This document shows, one piece after another, positions 51,695 through 60,498 of a stretch of DNA of 64,000 nucleotides. The DNA comes from Pseudomonadota bacterium. GTDB lineage: Bacteria > Pseudomonadota > Gammaproteobacteria > Steroidobacterales > Steroidobacteraceae. The notes under the pieces were generated by a model. That model ran no database searches. It worked only from the letters and a program-made list of their open reading frames with translations, and had not been told where the DNA came from. Where the stretch lies: assembly GCA_023391815.1 (NCBI GenBank), contig JAEWAF010000045.1, positions 1 through 64,000 on the forward strand, given 5' to 3'. Both the position numbers and the translations under genes were made by a program. How positions within the stretch are numbered: the stretch's first letter is position 1; each line of letters starts with the position of its first letter.

Positions 51695-51724
51695 AGGTGT
51701 CCAACCGCGCCAAAGGATTTTTTG

Positions 51725-52693
51725 ATGTCTTCTCCAGCGATCACGACCCGAATGTCGGTGGGCATGCTCGCCGCCTTCGCCGCCATCTACTTCTTCTGGG
51801 GTACCACGTATCTGGCGATCGCGGTCGCAATCCGTGAAATCCCGCCGTTCATCAGCGGCTCGATGCGCTTTCTGCTGGCGGGTCTGGCGATGTACATCTG
51901 GCTGCGCTGGCGCGATGCCAAGCCGCTCGCCAACGTCGATTTGAAGATGGCCGCGCTGGCGGGCGTGCTGCTGTCGGGCGTGGGTAACGGCTTCGTGGTC
52001 TGGGCGCAGCAGGGCATTCCTTCAGGCATCGCCGCACTGATCGTCACGGCCGTGCCGGTCATCGTGCTGCTGTTGGACTGGGCATTCTTCAGCAAGCGCG
52101 CGCCGACGCGTCAGGCGTTGATCGGAACCACGGTCGCGGTCATCGGCGTCGTGACCATCGTTACGCACACGCGTTCTCTCTCGGGTGAAGCGCATCCGTT
52201 GTATCTGGCGTCGCTGTTGTTGGCGACGATCGGTTGGAGCTTCGGCACGTTGATTCAAAAGCGGGTCGTGCAGCCAGGCACGGTGCTGAGCTTCACGTGC
52301 GCGCAAATGGTGTTCGGTGGATTGTTTCAGCTGACGCTCTCGTTCGTGGATCGCGAGTGGGCGCACTTCGATCCCGCCACGGTCACCTGGAGCTCGCTGG
52401 CGGCAGTCGCGTATCTGGTCGTGTTCGGCAGCATCCTCGGGCTGAATTGTTATTTGTGGCTGCTGACCAAGGCGGCTGCGCCTAAAGTCGCGACGTATGC
52501 GCTGGTCAATCCCGTGGTCGCGCTGCTCCTCGGTGCAGTGATTCTGAACGAGACGCTGACGCCCCTCGTGCTCATGGCGACGGTGCTGGTGTTGGCCGGC
52601 GTCGGGCTCGTGCTGTTCCAGGACGTGCTGAAGCCGTCGCGCCTCAGGTCGTTTGTGACACGGCGGACGCCTGCAGTCGTTCCCGGTGAATGA
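51725..52693 (+). CDS. EamA-family (drug/metabolite) transporter
   Basis: 322 residues from ATG 51725 (AAAGGA upstream) with ten predicted TM helices in two EamA repeats. The N-terminal motif is FAAIYFFWGTTYLAI, typical of the RhaT/YdcZ-like exporters. It likely exports a metabolite, possibly an amine or amino acid, given the MocR regulator next door (inference). The end overlaps the convergent EamA gene at 52644 by 50 bases. Confidence 0.88.
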   Translation: MSSPAITTRMSVGMLAAFAAIYFFWGTTYLAIAVAIREIPPFISGSMRFLLAGLAMYIWLRWRDAKPLANVDLKMAALAGVLLSGVGNGFVVWAQQGIPSGIAALIVTAVPVIVLLLDWAFFSKRAPTRQALIGTTVAVIGVVTIVTHTRSLSGEAHPLYLASLLLATIGWSFGTLIQKRVVQPGTVLSFTCAQMVFGGLFQLTLSFVDREWAHFDPATVTWSSLAAVAYLVVFGSILGLNCYLWLLTKAAAPKVATYALVNPVVALLLGAVILNETLTPLVLMATVLVLAGVGLVLFQDVLKPSRLRSFVTRRTPAVVPGE

Positions 52694-53540
52694 CGTACAG
52701 TCCGCTCGCGACGATGATGGCGGCGCCGATCAGCATGCGCTGGTTCGGCACAGTCATCCATAACATCCAATCGAACAGCATGCCCCAGGCGAGCGCCGTG
52801 TATTCGAGCGGCGCGATCACCGGCGGTGCCGCCAATCGGAAAGCTTCGGTGAGGAAGTGCTGACCGATCGCGCCGGTGACGCCGATGATGACGATCCAGT
52901 ACCAGTGATCCCATAACACCGGTACCCAGCCGTTGATGGAAAGAGCGCCCGCGAATGCCGCCGTCAGAAACAGTGCCCAGAACATGGTCGCGGTACTGGT
53001 CTCGGTCGGCTTGAGCACTCGAATCAGCACCACGCCCAGCGCATAAGCCGCGGCGGAAGCGATGGCGGCCACGCCGCCGAGCAGCGCCACTCCACCCACT
53101 GCCATCCCGCTACCGCTCGGCTGCACGACGACGACTACGCCGGCCATGCCCGCGATCACGGCGAGCCAGCGATGCAAACCGACGCGCTCGCCGAAGAACG
53201 GCACGGACAACGCCGTGATCAACAGTGGCCCTGACATGAAGATGGTGTATGCGGTAGCCAACGAAAGCCGGCTCACCGCGTAGACGAAAAAGTACAGCGT
53301 CGCGACCTGCAGGACGCCACGAAGCAGATGGAGTCGCCACCGATTCGGCACCAGATCGCGCCACCGCCCCATCGTGCCCGTCGCGAGCAGCAGAAATGGA
53401 AGCGAGGCGAGGCCGCGAATGAAGGTCACCTGCATGGCAGGATACGTTTCGGCCAGGCGCTTCATGCTCAGATCCATGACGGCGAAAGTCGCCACCGCGG
53501 CCAGCATGCTGAGAATTCCTCGGACATTACTCGCGGGCAT
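52644..53540 (-). CDS. EamA-family transporter (second)
   Basis: 298 residues with ten TM helices. Motifs such as ATFAVMDLSMKRLAE, YPAMQVTFIRG and SLATAYTIFMSGPLLITALS are typical of the DMT family and place it nearer to the YdcZ/RarD-like branch than the preceding transporter. Both ends of the two convergent genes overlap. ATG 53540 lacks a good ribosome-binding site. The substrate is not predictable. Confidence 0.85.
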   Translation of the reverse strand: MPASNVRGILSMLAAVATFAVMDLSMKRLAETYPAMQVTFIRGLASLPFLLLATGTMGRWRDLVPNRWRLHLLRGVLQVATLYFFVYAVSRLSLATAYTIFMSGPLLITALSVPFFGERVGLHRWLAVIAGMAGVVVVVQPSGSGMAVGGVALLGGVAAIASAAAYALGVVLIRVLKPTETSTATMFWALFLTAAFAGALSINGWVPVLWDHWYWIVIIGVTGAIGQHFLTEAFRLAAPPVIAPLEYTALAWGMLFDWMLWMTVPNQRMLIGAAIIVASGLYVIHRERLQASAVSQTT

Positions 53541-53613
53541 AAGGAACCTATGCTACGCGACACGCCGCAACGCGGCTAGAATGTTCCTTGCTATTCGTTA
53601 TCGAGTTTCAGTC

Positions 53614-54816
53614 ATGCGCCAAGTGTTTATCTGCGATGCCATCCGCACTCCCATCGGCCGTTACGGCGGCACTCTCGCCAACGTGCGTGCCGACGATCTC
53701 GGTGCGATTCCCATCAAGGCGTTGATGCAGCGGAATGCCAAAGTCGATTGGGCCGCGGTCGACGATGTTTACTACGGCTGCGCCAACCAGGCGGGCGAAG
53801 ACAATCGCAACGTCGCGCGCATGGCCGCGTTGCTCGCCGGTTTGCCCGACGTGGTGCCCGGCGCGACCATCAATCGTTTGTGCGGTTCGGGGCTGGACGC
53901 GGTGAATCTCGCCGCTCGCACCATCCGTTGCCACGAAGCCGAGCTGATCATCGCCGGGGGTGTGGAAAGCATGACGCGCGCGCCGTTTGTGATGGGCAAG
54001 GCCGACAGCGCGTTCTCTCGGACCGCGAAGATCGAAGACACGACCATCGGCTGGCGCTTCGTCAATCCGTTGATGAAAGCGAAGTACGGCATCGACTCCA
54101 TGCCGGAGACGGCCGAGAACGTCGCGGCCGAGTTTGGCATTGCTCGAGCCGATCAAGACGCGTTCGCTCTGCGCAGTCAGCAACGCTACGCACGCGCGCA
54201 CGCCGCGAAGTTTTTCGAAAGCGAGCTCACGCCGGTCGAGATCCCGCAGAAGAAAGGCGATCCCATCAAGTTCATCGCTGACGAGCATCCGCGCGAGACC
54301 TCGCTCGAAGCGCTCGCCAAGCTGAAGGGCGTGGTGAAGCCGGATGGCACGGTCACGGCGGGTAACGCGTCCGGTGTCAACGACGGCAGCTGTGCAGTGT
54401 TGTTAGCGAGCGAAGAAGCTGCGGCGAAGTATGGTTTGAAGCCGCGCGCACGGGTGATCGCGACGGCGACCGCTGGTGTTGCTCCTCGAATCATGGGCAT
54501 CGGGCCCGCGCCAGCGACGCTCAAGGTGCTGAAGCTCGCCAAGCTCGAGATCGGCCAGATGGATGTGATCGAGCTGAACGAAGCGTTCGCGGCGCAGGGC
54601 CTGGCGGTGACGCGCCAGCTCGGCCTGCCGGACGATGCCGAGCATGTGAATCCGAACGGTGGCGCGATCGCCATCGGTCATCCGCTGGGCGCGAGCGGTG
54701 CGCGTCTGGTCACCACGGCGCTGAATCAGCTGGAGAAGACGTCGGGTCGCTATGCTTTGTGCACGATGTGCATCGGTGTCGGGCAGGGTATCGCGATGGT
54801 GATCGAGCGCGTGTAG
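53614..54816 (+). CDS. pcaF: 3-Oxoadipyl-CoA-type thiolase
   Basis: 400 residues from ATG 53614, the length of PcaF/PaaJ thiolases, with the characteristic start MRQVFICDAIRTPIGRYGG, the catalytic Cys in NRLCGSGLDA, His in NGGAIAIGHPLGASGARL and Cys in CTMCIGVGQG. These enzymes cleave 3-oxoadipyl-CoA to succinyl-CoA and acetyl-CoA at the end of aromatic degradation. No other aromatic-degradation gene is in the window, so a general acetyl-CoA acetyltransferase role is a real alternative. Confidence 0.85.
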   Translation: MRQVFICDAIRTPIGRYGGTLANVRADDLGAIPIKALMQRNAKVDWAAVDDVYYGCANQAGEDNRNVARMAALLAGLPDVVPGATINRLCGSGLDAVNLAARTIRCHEAELIIAGGVESMTRAPFVMGKADSAFSRTAKIEDTTIGWRFVNPLMKAKYGIDSMPETAENVAAEFGIARADQDAFALRSQQRYARAHAAKFFESELTPVEIPQKKGDPIKFIADEHPRETSLEALAKLKGVVKPDGTVTAGNASGVNDGSCAVLLASEEAAAKYGLKPRARVIATATAGVAPRIMGIGPAPATLKVLKLAKLEIGQMDVIELNEAFAAQGLAVTRQLGLPDDAEHVNPNGGAIAIGHPLGASGARLVTTALNQLEKTSGRYALCTMCIGVGQGIAMVIERV

Positions 54817-54824
54817 CGCTCGTT

Positions 54825-55274
54825 CTACTGGCAAGCGGCCTGGCAGTCGCGCAGCTCCGCGCGACAAATGCTCTGAGCATCGCGCTCGTTGCGGTAACAG
54901 TCGTAGCGCATCGACGCGATATTCTGTTGCATGACATCGATGCAGACGTTGTAGTGCTGTGTGAACCGATCCTTGAAATTGCCCGGGCCGCGCCGGCCCG
55001 GGTTGCGGAAATAGCTGCAGAAGTAGGTGTAGTCGGGATTGCGCATGGTCATCGGGTCGCGCCCGCTGTTGGCGGCCTTCTTGGAGCACTCCTGGCGCGC
55101 CTGGCGCACTTCGCTGTTGCAAGTCCCGTTGGAGATTTCACACTGGCTGATGCAGGCCTTGCGGGCGGCGTCGGCGGACTTCGGCGCCTTGGCGGCGTCT
55201 TCAGCAAAACCGACGCTGAGCCAGGCCAGCGCCACGCATAAACTTCCCAAACGAACCACGGCTTTGCCGTTCAT
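54825..55274 (-). CDS. Secreted Cys-rich small protein
   Basis: 149 residues. A signal peptide (LGSLCVALAWLSVGFAE) is cleaved near residue 24; the mature part contains about ten cysteines spaced as C-x3-C-x6-C (CISQCEISNGTC), plus RQEC, FCSY, NVCID, YDCYR, SICRAELRDCQAAC. This could form several disulfides in the periplasm or bind metal. I do not know the family. It is transcribed away from the thiolase and convergent with it (eight bases between stops). Confidence 0.75.
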   Translation of the reverse strand: MNGKAVVRLGSLCVALAWLSVGFAEDAAKAPKSADAARKACISQCEISNGTCNSEVRQARQECSKKAANSGRDPMTMRNPDYTYFCSYFRNPGRRGPGNFKDRFTQHYNVCIDVMQQNIASMRYDCYRNERDAQSICRAELRDCQAACQ

Positions 55275-55636
55275 TTTCTCGTTGCTCTACGTTCGATGGC
55301 GGCCACGATACCATCGCGCGGGCCGATGTCGGGCGACCTTGGACATGAGTACTAGTTGAACGAGGGATCGGGCGTCCTGCCGCGACCCTCGTGCGAGCTG
55401 AGCGAAAAGCGCGGTTTTCGCTCGCTCGCCGCCGCCTGGGGCGGCGGGGTACATCCTTGTACCCAGGCGCATTTCGCTGGCATGGGGAGTATTCGTTGGA
55501 ACCCGCGGAGTGATCGCTGGTCTGCTTGGTATCCGCAAATATTCCTCGTAGCGACGGGTCCCACTAGTTGAACGCCGGGCCCGGCGCGTTATGCTGCGGC
55601 GTGTCCCGTCCGCGACTGTCACTGAAAGCGCACCTC
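55275..55636. other. Intergenic region with a hairpin-rich segment
   Basis: A 362-base gap. Open frames on both strands across it lack ribosome-binding sites and read through palindromes, so no gene is supported. The segment at 55351-55574 is bounded by direct repeats and contains GCGAAAA/TTTTCGC and GGGTACA/TGTACCC hairpins. Confidence 0.65.
55351..55574. repeat. About 200 bp of hairpins between 12-bp direct repeats
   Basis: ACTAGTTGAACG occurs at 55351-55362 and again at 55563-55574. Between them are a GCGAAAA-GCGCGG-TTTTCGC hairpin (about 55398-55418), a CGCCGCC/GGCGGCG dyad, and GGGTACA-TCCT-TGTACCC (about 55447-55466). Direct repeats flanking a hairpin-rich non-coding segment suggest a small mobile or REP-like insertion, but no transposase or clear terminal inverted repeat is seen. 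Confidence 0.6.
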
Positions 55637-56128
55637 ATGAGTCAACAGTCCGAAGAGTGCCTGCCCGAGTCGGCTCAATCCGAGCAGAACGAAGCGTCCG
55701 GCGCACGCATCCTGCATATGAAGGGGCGGCAGTACGACCTGCAGAAAGCCATTCAGCAGCGCGCGCAGGAATCCGTGGACCGTGAAGCCGCGCTCGACAA
55801 GGAGCAGCGCCGGCCGAAGCCGCTGAAGTGGGGCATCGCGCTGATCATCGCGGCCATTCCGATCGCGCTGACCCTGACCGCCGCGGATACGTTCCTGCGC
55901 GCTTTCCACAGATATCTCGATGTGACCGTGGAGACATCCAACAGGCAGGCTGAAGAGCAAGCTGCGGCGGCGGCTGCGGCCGCGGCGGCCGCAGAGGCGC
56001 AGGCGCCGGTCACATCGAATGAGCCGGGCGTCGTGATGCTCTCGCCGCTGCTGGTTCCTTCGGACAACAAAGCGGCGTCGTCGGCCTCGCAGTCTCAGAC
56101 CTCGCCCGCGCCCGAACCCAAGAAATAA
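55637..56128 (+). CDS. Single-TM protein with poly-Ala/Glu region, coupled to the octaheme cytochrome
   Basis: 163 residues from ATG 55637. The cytoplasmic N-terminus (about 1-70) is charged (ARILHMKGRQYDLQKAIQQRAQESV), then one TM helix (about 72-92, WGIALIIAAIPIALTLTAA), then a Gln/Ala-rich and Ser/Pro-rich tail including a run of about 11 alanines. Its TAA overlaps the ATG of the octaheme cytochrome by one base. No known domain; a possible membrane anchor or accessory for the cytochrome. Confidence 0.7.
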   Translation: MSQQSEECLPESAQSEQNEASGARILHMKGRQYDLQKAIQQRAQESVDREAALDKEQRRPKPLKWGIALIIAAIPIALTLTAADTFLRAFHRYLDVTVETSNRQAEEQAAAAAAAAAAAEAQAPVTSNEPGVVMLSPLLVPSDNKAASSASQSQTSPAPEPKK

Positions 56129-58386
56129 TGCGCTCGTTGGGGCGTCGCGCGTGGGCCGCGACGCTGGTTCTAATCGCCCTGGTCGGCGGCGCGCTGCTGT
56201 TTGTTCGTCAGTCTGAATCCCCTGGCAAGGTCGCCACTCCCGCGACGCCGAGCATTGCGCACGCAACTGGTCCGGCAACGTTTGTTGACGAGTCCGCCTG
56301 CGCGGGTTGCCATGCCGATGAAGCGAAGTCGTGGCACGGCTCCCACCACGACCTGGCGATGCAGGAGGCGACCAACGACACGGTGCTCGGCAATTTCAAC
56401 GATGCGAGCTTCAGCAAGGACGGCGTCCATACCCGCTTCTTCCAACGCGACGGCAAGTACTGGATCAACACCGACGGCGCGGACGGGAAACCCGCCGACT
56501 TCGAGGTCAAGTACACGTTCGGCGTCGAGCCGCTCCAGCAGTACTTGATCGAGCTGGATCGGGGCCGGCTGCAGGCGTTTACGATCGCCTGGGACGTGCG
56601 AGCGCGGCGCTGGTTTCATCTCTATCCCAACGAGCGCATCGATCATCGCGATCCTCTGCACTGGACGCAGCCATCGCAGAACTGGAATTTCATGTGCGCG
56701 GAGTGCCACTCCACGGACCTGAACAAAAACTTCGATTTGCAAACCGGCAGCTACAAGACGAGTTGGAAGCAGATCGATGTCGGTTGTCAGGCGTGCCACG
56801 GTCCTGCGTCGGCGCATCTCGAATCGCCGGCGCCGGGCAAGAAAGATTTCCTCGTGGACTTCGCCGGGCCCGATGCGAGCGTGCAGATCGAAACATGCGC
56901 TCGCTGCCACTCCCGGCGCTCGGTGATCTCCGCTGACTATCGTCATGGCGAACGGCTGATGCAAACCCATCTGCCGGCGTTGCTCACGGACGATCTGTAT
57001 CATCCGGGCGGGCAGATTCTCGACGAGGTGTACGAGTACGGCTCGTTCCTGCAATCGAAGATGCATGCCAAGGGCGTTCGGTGCAGCGACTGTCACGAGC
57101 CGCATTCGTTGAAGCTGCGTCGCGAGGGCAATCAGCTGTGCGTCGGTTGCCACAGCGCGAGTACGCCGGCGGCGCGGCCCAGCATCGATACGTCGGGATT
57201 GCACAAGAAAGATTACGACTCACCCGCGCATCACTTTCACAAGCCCGGCGCGCCAGGTTCGCAGTGCGTGGATTGCCACGCGCCGGCGCGCGTGTACATG
57301 CAGATCGATGCGCGTCGCGATCACAGCTTCCGCATTCCGCGACCGGACTTGCCAGGCGGGCCGAATGCTTGCAACGAATGTCACAAGACGCGTGGAGCGA
57401 AGTGGGCGGCCGAAACAATCGCCAAGTGGTTCGGCTCGACGGGGCACCAGGAGGCGACGTTTGCAGAAACGTTCGATTGGTACCGGCAAGCACAGGGTGT
57501 CAACGGAGTGCGTCCGGTTCGCCGGGCCACAGCCGAACTGGTGAATCAGCTAGCTCACATCGCCACCAACACTGGCGTGCCAGCCATCGTCCGTGCCTCG
57601 GCCATCTCGCGGCTCGCGACTTACCCCGGTGAGACTGCGCTCGATGCGTTGAACTCCGCTGTTCGTGATGCAGATCCGCTGGTGCGTGCGGCCGCGGCCG
57701 ATGCATTCAGCGCCTATCCGCCCGCACAACGATCGGGCCTGTTGCCACTCATGGCGGATTCCATCCGTGCGGTCAGAATCGCGGCGATCGCATCCGCGCC
57801 GCCGGAAAGTTTGAGTCCGCCGGCGGTCGCTGAATATGAGCAAGCTCAACTCGCGAACGCCGACCAGCCCGGCGCTCACCTCAACATCGGCAACCTGCGA
57901 GCGTCGCTCGGTCAGGCGGCCGAGGCTGAAGCTGCCTATCAAACGGCGATTCGTCTCGATCCCGGCTTCGGGCCGGCCTATCTGAATCTGGCCGATCTGA
58001 AGAGCCGCATGGGTGACAACGCGGTGGCGATTGCCGTGCTGAAGACCGGGCTGGAGGCGCAGCCGAAGGAGGGGCCGCACTCCGCCGCGCTACATCACTC
58101 GCTGGGTCTCGCCCTGATTCGTGAGCGTCGTTACGAGGATGCCATCGTCGAGCTGAGGGCTGCCGCCCGGGCCGCGCCGGCGGAAACGCGATACGCCTAT
58201 GTGCTCGGGGTCGCGCTGTACGACACGGGTAAGAAACAGGACGGCGTTCGGACACTGGAGAACGCACTCCGTCTCCGCCCCTACGACCGGAACCTGCTCA
58301 CTGCGCTGGCCGCGTATGCACGACAGGCCGGTGACGAGCAGGCCGAGAAGGCGTACCTGGGAAGCCTGTCGCGGGCCGTGCCGTAG
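56128..58386 (+). CDS. Octaheme c-type cytochrome with HEAT-like and TPR domains
   Basis: 752 residues from ATG 56128. A signal anchor (AATLVLIALVGGALLFV) is followed by eight CxxCH haem sites at residues about 58, 190, 220, 257, 319, 338, 380 and 415. After them lie HEAT-like helices (about 480-590) and four to five TPRs (about 600-740). A periplasmic, membrane-tethered multihaem protein of this layout probably moves electrons, and the haem module resembles cytochrome c554-type proteins; a nitrite or hydroxylamine role is possible but there is no NrfA-type Lys-haem (CxxCK). No haem-maturation gene is nearby. The TPRs may dock a partner. Confidence 0.88.
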   Translation: MRSLGRRAWAATLVLIALVGGALLFVRQSESPGKVATPATPSIAHATGPATFVDESACAGCHADEAKSWHGSHHDLAMQEATNDTVLGNFNDASFSKDGVHTRFFQRDGKYWINTDGADGKPADFEVKYTFGVEPLQQYLIELDRGRLQAFTIAWDVRARRWFHLYPNERIDHRDPLHWTQPSQNWNFMCAECHSTDLNKNFDLQTGSYKTSWKQIDVGCQACHGPASAHLESPAPGKKDFLVDFAGPDASVQIETCARCHSRRSVISADYRHGERLMQTHLPALLTDDLYHPGGQILDEVYEYGSFLQSKMHAKGVRCSDCHEPHSLKLRREGNQLCVGCHSASTPAARPSIDTSGLHKKDYDSPAHHFHKPGAPGSQCVDCHAPARVYMQIDARRDHSFRIPRPDLPGGPNACNECHKTRGAKWAAETIAKWFGSTGHQEATFAETFDWYRQAQGVNGVRPVRRATAELVNQLAHIATNTGVPAIVRASAISRLATYPGETALDALNSAVRDADPLVRAAAADAFSAYPPAQRSGLLPLMADSIRAVRIAAIASAPPESLSPPAVAEYEQAQLANADQPGAHLNIGNLRASLGQAAEAEAAYQTAIRLDPGFGPAYLNLADLKSRMGDNAVAIAVLKTGLEAQPKEGPHSAALHHSLGLALIRERRYEDAIVELRAAARAAPAETRYAYVLGVALYDTGKKQDGVRTLENALRLRPYDRNLLTALAAYARQAGDEQAEKAYLGSLSRAVP

Positions 58387-58433
58387 CATTTCTGCTACCC
58401 TGCGCCCCCTCCCGGGCAGGGGATGCGAGATCA

Positions 58434-59795
58434 ATGATCGTCGACTGGCTGCCGACTCCTTCGCAGCACTTTCTGGTCAGCGCGGTGGCGCTCCTCGTTT
58501 ATATCCTCACCAGTCGCGCGCTCGATCAGCGACGTGCGCCGACGTCCGCGATTGCCTGGGTGCTGGGACTCGCGCTGGTCCCCTATGTGATGCTGCCGCT
58601 GTACTTGTTGTTCGGGCAGCGCAAGCTCAAACCGGTTGCGATTCCCTATGCGGGCGTGGTCGTCGAGGGCCCGCATTGGGCGGCGGAGTTGATCGAGAGT
58701 TTCGGCCTCGCGCCGCCCTCGTCATGTAACGTTCGAATGCACGCCGACGGCGCTCAGGCGCGCGACGCATTGTTCAAGCTCATTGACGACGCGCGTCGGA
58801 GCATCGATATCAGTACCTTCATCATTGGCAACGACGCCTTCGGTCGTGACATCGTCACGCGTCTCGCCAGCCGTGCGCGGGAAGGCGTGCAAGTGCGGCT
58901 GCTTCTCGACGGCTTCTTTGCCATCCTCGCGCCGCGTCGTTCCATGAAGGAGCTACGACGTGCCGGCGCGAAAGTAGCAGTGTTTCGTCCGTTCTTCGGC
59001 CTGCGTCGTCTCGGTCCCCGTAACCTGCGGAATCATCGCAAGCTGGTCGTGGTCGACGATCGTTTCCTCTGGTGCGGCGGTCGCAATCTCGCCGCCGAAT
59101 ATTTCCTCGGCGACGAGCGGGGCCACCTCTGGCCGGATCTTTCTTTCGATCTGGAAGGGCCCGTGGCGGCGGCCGCGGGTCGACAGTTCGATCTGGATTG
59201 GAATACCATACATCTGCGCACTCCCATTCGCGAGCGCGTAGCGACGGACATCGAAGGCGGCGAGCTCGCGCAGTTTCTTCCGAGCGGGCCGGATCAAGTC
59301 GAGGACACGGCGCAATCGCTACTGATCGACGGTTGTTATCGCGCGCGACGACGGTTGTTGATCGTCACGCCGTATTTCGTACCGGACGACAGCTTACGAG
59401 CGGCGATGCGCTTGGCAGCGCGTCGGGGCGTGAAGGTGACGATTGCCATCCCACAGCGCTCGAATCATGTGTTGGCGGACTTCGTGCGCTCGCGCCCCAT
59501 GCGCGATCTGGCGGCCGCCGGCGTGGAATTTCGTCTGCTGCCGCGAATGGTTCATGCCAAAGCGGTCGTGATCGATGAAACACTCGCGATGTGCGGCTCG
59601 ATCAATCTGGACCTGCGCAGTCTGTTGCTCAACCACGAAGCCGCGGTGGTGTTTTATGGCAGGCAGACCATCGACTGGCTGGCCGACTGGATCTCGGCCA
59701 TGGCGGAGCAGGGCGCGGTATATCGCGCGGAACCGCCGGGGTTGCTGCGTGATATCGCCGAAGGCGTATTGCTTACTGTTGCCTTTCAGTTGTAG
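58434..59795 (+). CDS. Cardiolipin synthase-type phospholipase D protein
   Basis: 453 residues with two N-terminal TM helices (about 12-30, 43-63) and two PLD domains. HKD motif 1 is NHRKLVVVDD and motif 2 VHAKAVVIDE, both intact with the following GGRN and GSINLD. It likely joins phosphatidylglycerol (or PE) units to cardiolipin at the inner membrane. Size is similar to ClsA-type enzymes. It ends in an overlap of 23 bases with the convergent response-regulator gene. Substrate choice cannot be told from sequence. Confidence 0.9.
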   Translation: MIVDWLPTPSQHFLVSAVALLVYILTSRALDQRRAPTSAIAWVLGLALVPYVMLPLYLLFGQRKLKPVAIPYAGVVVEGPHWAAELIESFGLAPPSSCNVRMHADGAQARDALFKLIDDARRSIDISTFIIGNDAFGRDIVTRLASRAREGVQVRLLLDGFFAILAPRRSMKELRRAGAKVAVFRPFFGLRRLGPRNLRNHRKLVVVDDRFLWCGGRNLAAEYFLGDERGHLWPDLSFDLEGPVAAAAGRQFDLDWNTIHLRTPIRERVATDIEGGELAQFLPSGPDQVEDTAQSLLIDGCYRARRRLLIVTPYFVPDDSLRAAMRLAARRGVKVTIAIPQRSNHVLADFVRSRPMRDLAAAGVEFRLLPRMVHAKAVVIDETLAMCGSINLDLRSLLLNHEAAVVFYGRQTIDWLADWISAMAEQGAVYRAEPPGLLRDIAEGVLLTVAFQL

Positions 59796-60498
59796 GGCCG
59801 TCGAACGACAGCTTCAGTCCCACCATCTCGGCCGCTCGCACCACATCGACCAGGCGCGTGAGCTGCAACTTCTTCATCATCTTTGCCCGCTCCGACTTGA
59901 TGGTGCGCTCGCAGGCGCCCACTTCCACGGCCACTTGTTTGTTGAGCTTGCCTTCGGCGATGCCGGCGAACACGGCTCGCTCCCGATCGGTGAGTGATCT
60001 GTAGCGCTCGAGCAAGTCGCGGACTTCGCTGTACGCGGCGTAGCGCCGCAGGGCGACTTTCCTTGCGTGATCGATTGCTTCCAGCAATTGCTCGCTACGC
60101 ACTGGCTTGGTCAGAATGTCCAGGGCGCCCGACTTCATGACCCGCACGCTGATGGGAACGTCGGCGTAGGCGCTGATGAAAATCACCGGCAGCACCGAGG
60201 CATCGCTCATCAGCCGATCGAACATCGCGAGCCCGTCGCCATCCGGCAGGCACAGATCGAGCAGCAGGCAGCCCGGCGAGTCGCCCACATCCGTGCACTC
60301 GAATTCGGCAAGCGTGGCATAACCCACCGCCTGAATGTCTTTCGAGCGGAACAATCTGAGCAGGCTGGTACGAAAGCTTTCGTCGTCGTCGATGATATGA
60401 ACGACGAAACGTTCCGCCGCCGCGTATTCGCGGTCGTCCGCGCGACCGTCCCCAGTTTCCATCCGCCTTGTCCCTCTGTCCGACAATGTTTGGTTCAC
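59773..60498 (-). CDS. FixJ-like response regulator
   Basis: 241 residues from GTG 60498, whose GTGA overlaps the histidine-kinase stop. Residues about 32-150 are a receiver with Asp81 in LLLDLCLPDGDG as the phosphorylation site and DDDE at 37-40, and the switch Lys in ILTKPV. Residues about 165-235 are a LuxR-type HTH (YRSLTDRERAVFAGIAEGKLNKQVAVEVGACERTIKSERAKMMKKLQ). It is probably activated by the adjacent kinase. Targets unknown; the AraC gene next to the pair is a candidate. Confidence 0.9.
   Translation of the reverse strand: MNQTLSDRGTRRMETGDGRADDREYAAAERFVVHIIDDDESFRTSLLRLFRSKDIQAVGYATLAEFECTDVGDSPGCLLLDLCLPDGDGLAMFDRLMSDASVLPVIFISAYADVPISVRVMKSGALDILTKPVRSEQLLEAIDHARKVALRRYAAYSEVRDLLERYRSLTDRERAVFAGIAEGKLNKQVAVEVGACERTIKSERAKMMKKLQLTRLVDVVRAAEMVGLKLSFDGPTTERQQ

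Noticed and set aside
55356..55571. Open frames on both strands across the hairpin-rich segment
   Set aside because: They read through palindromes, start without ribosome-binding sites and have no recognisable product.
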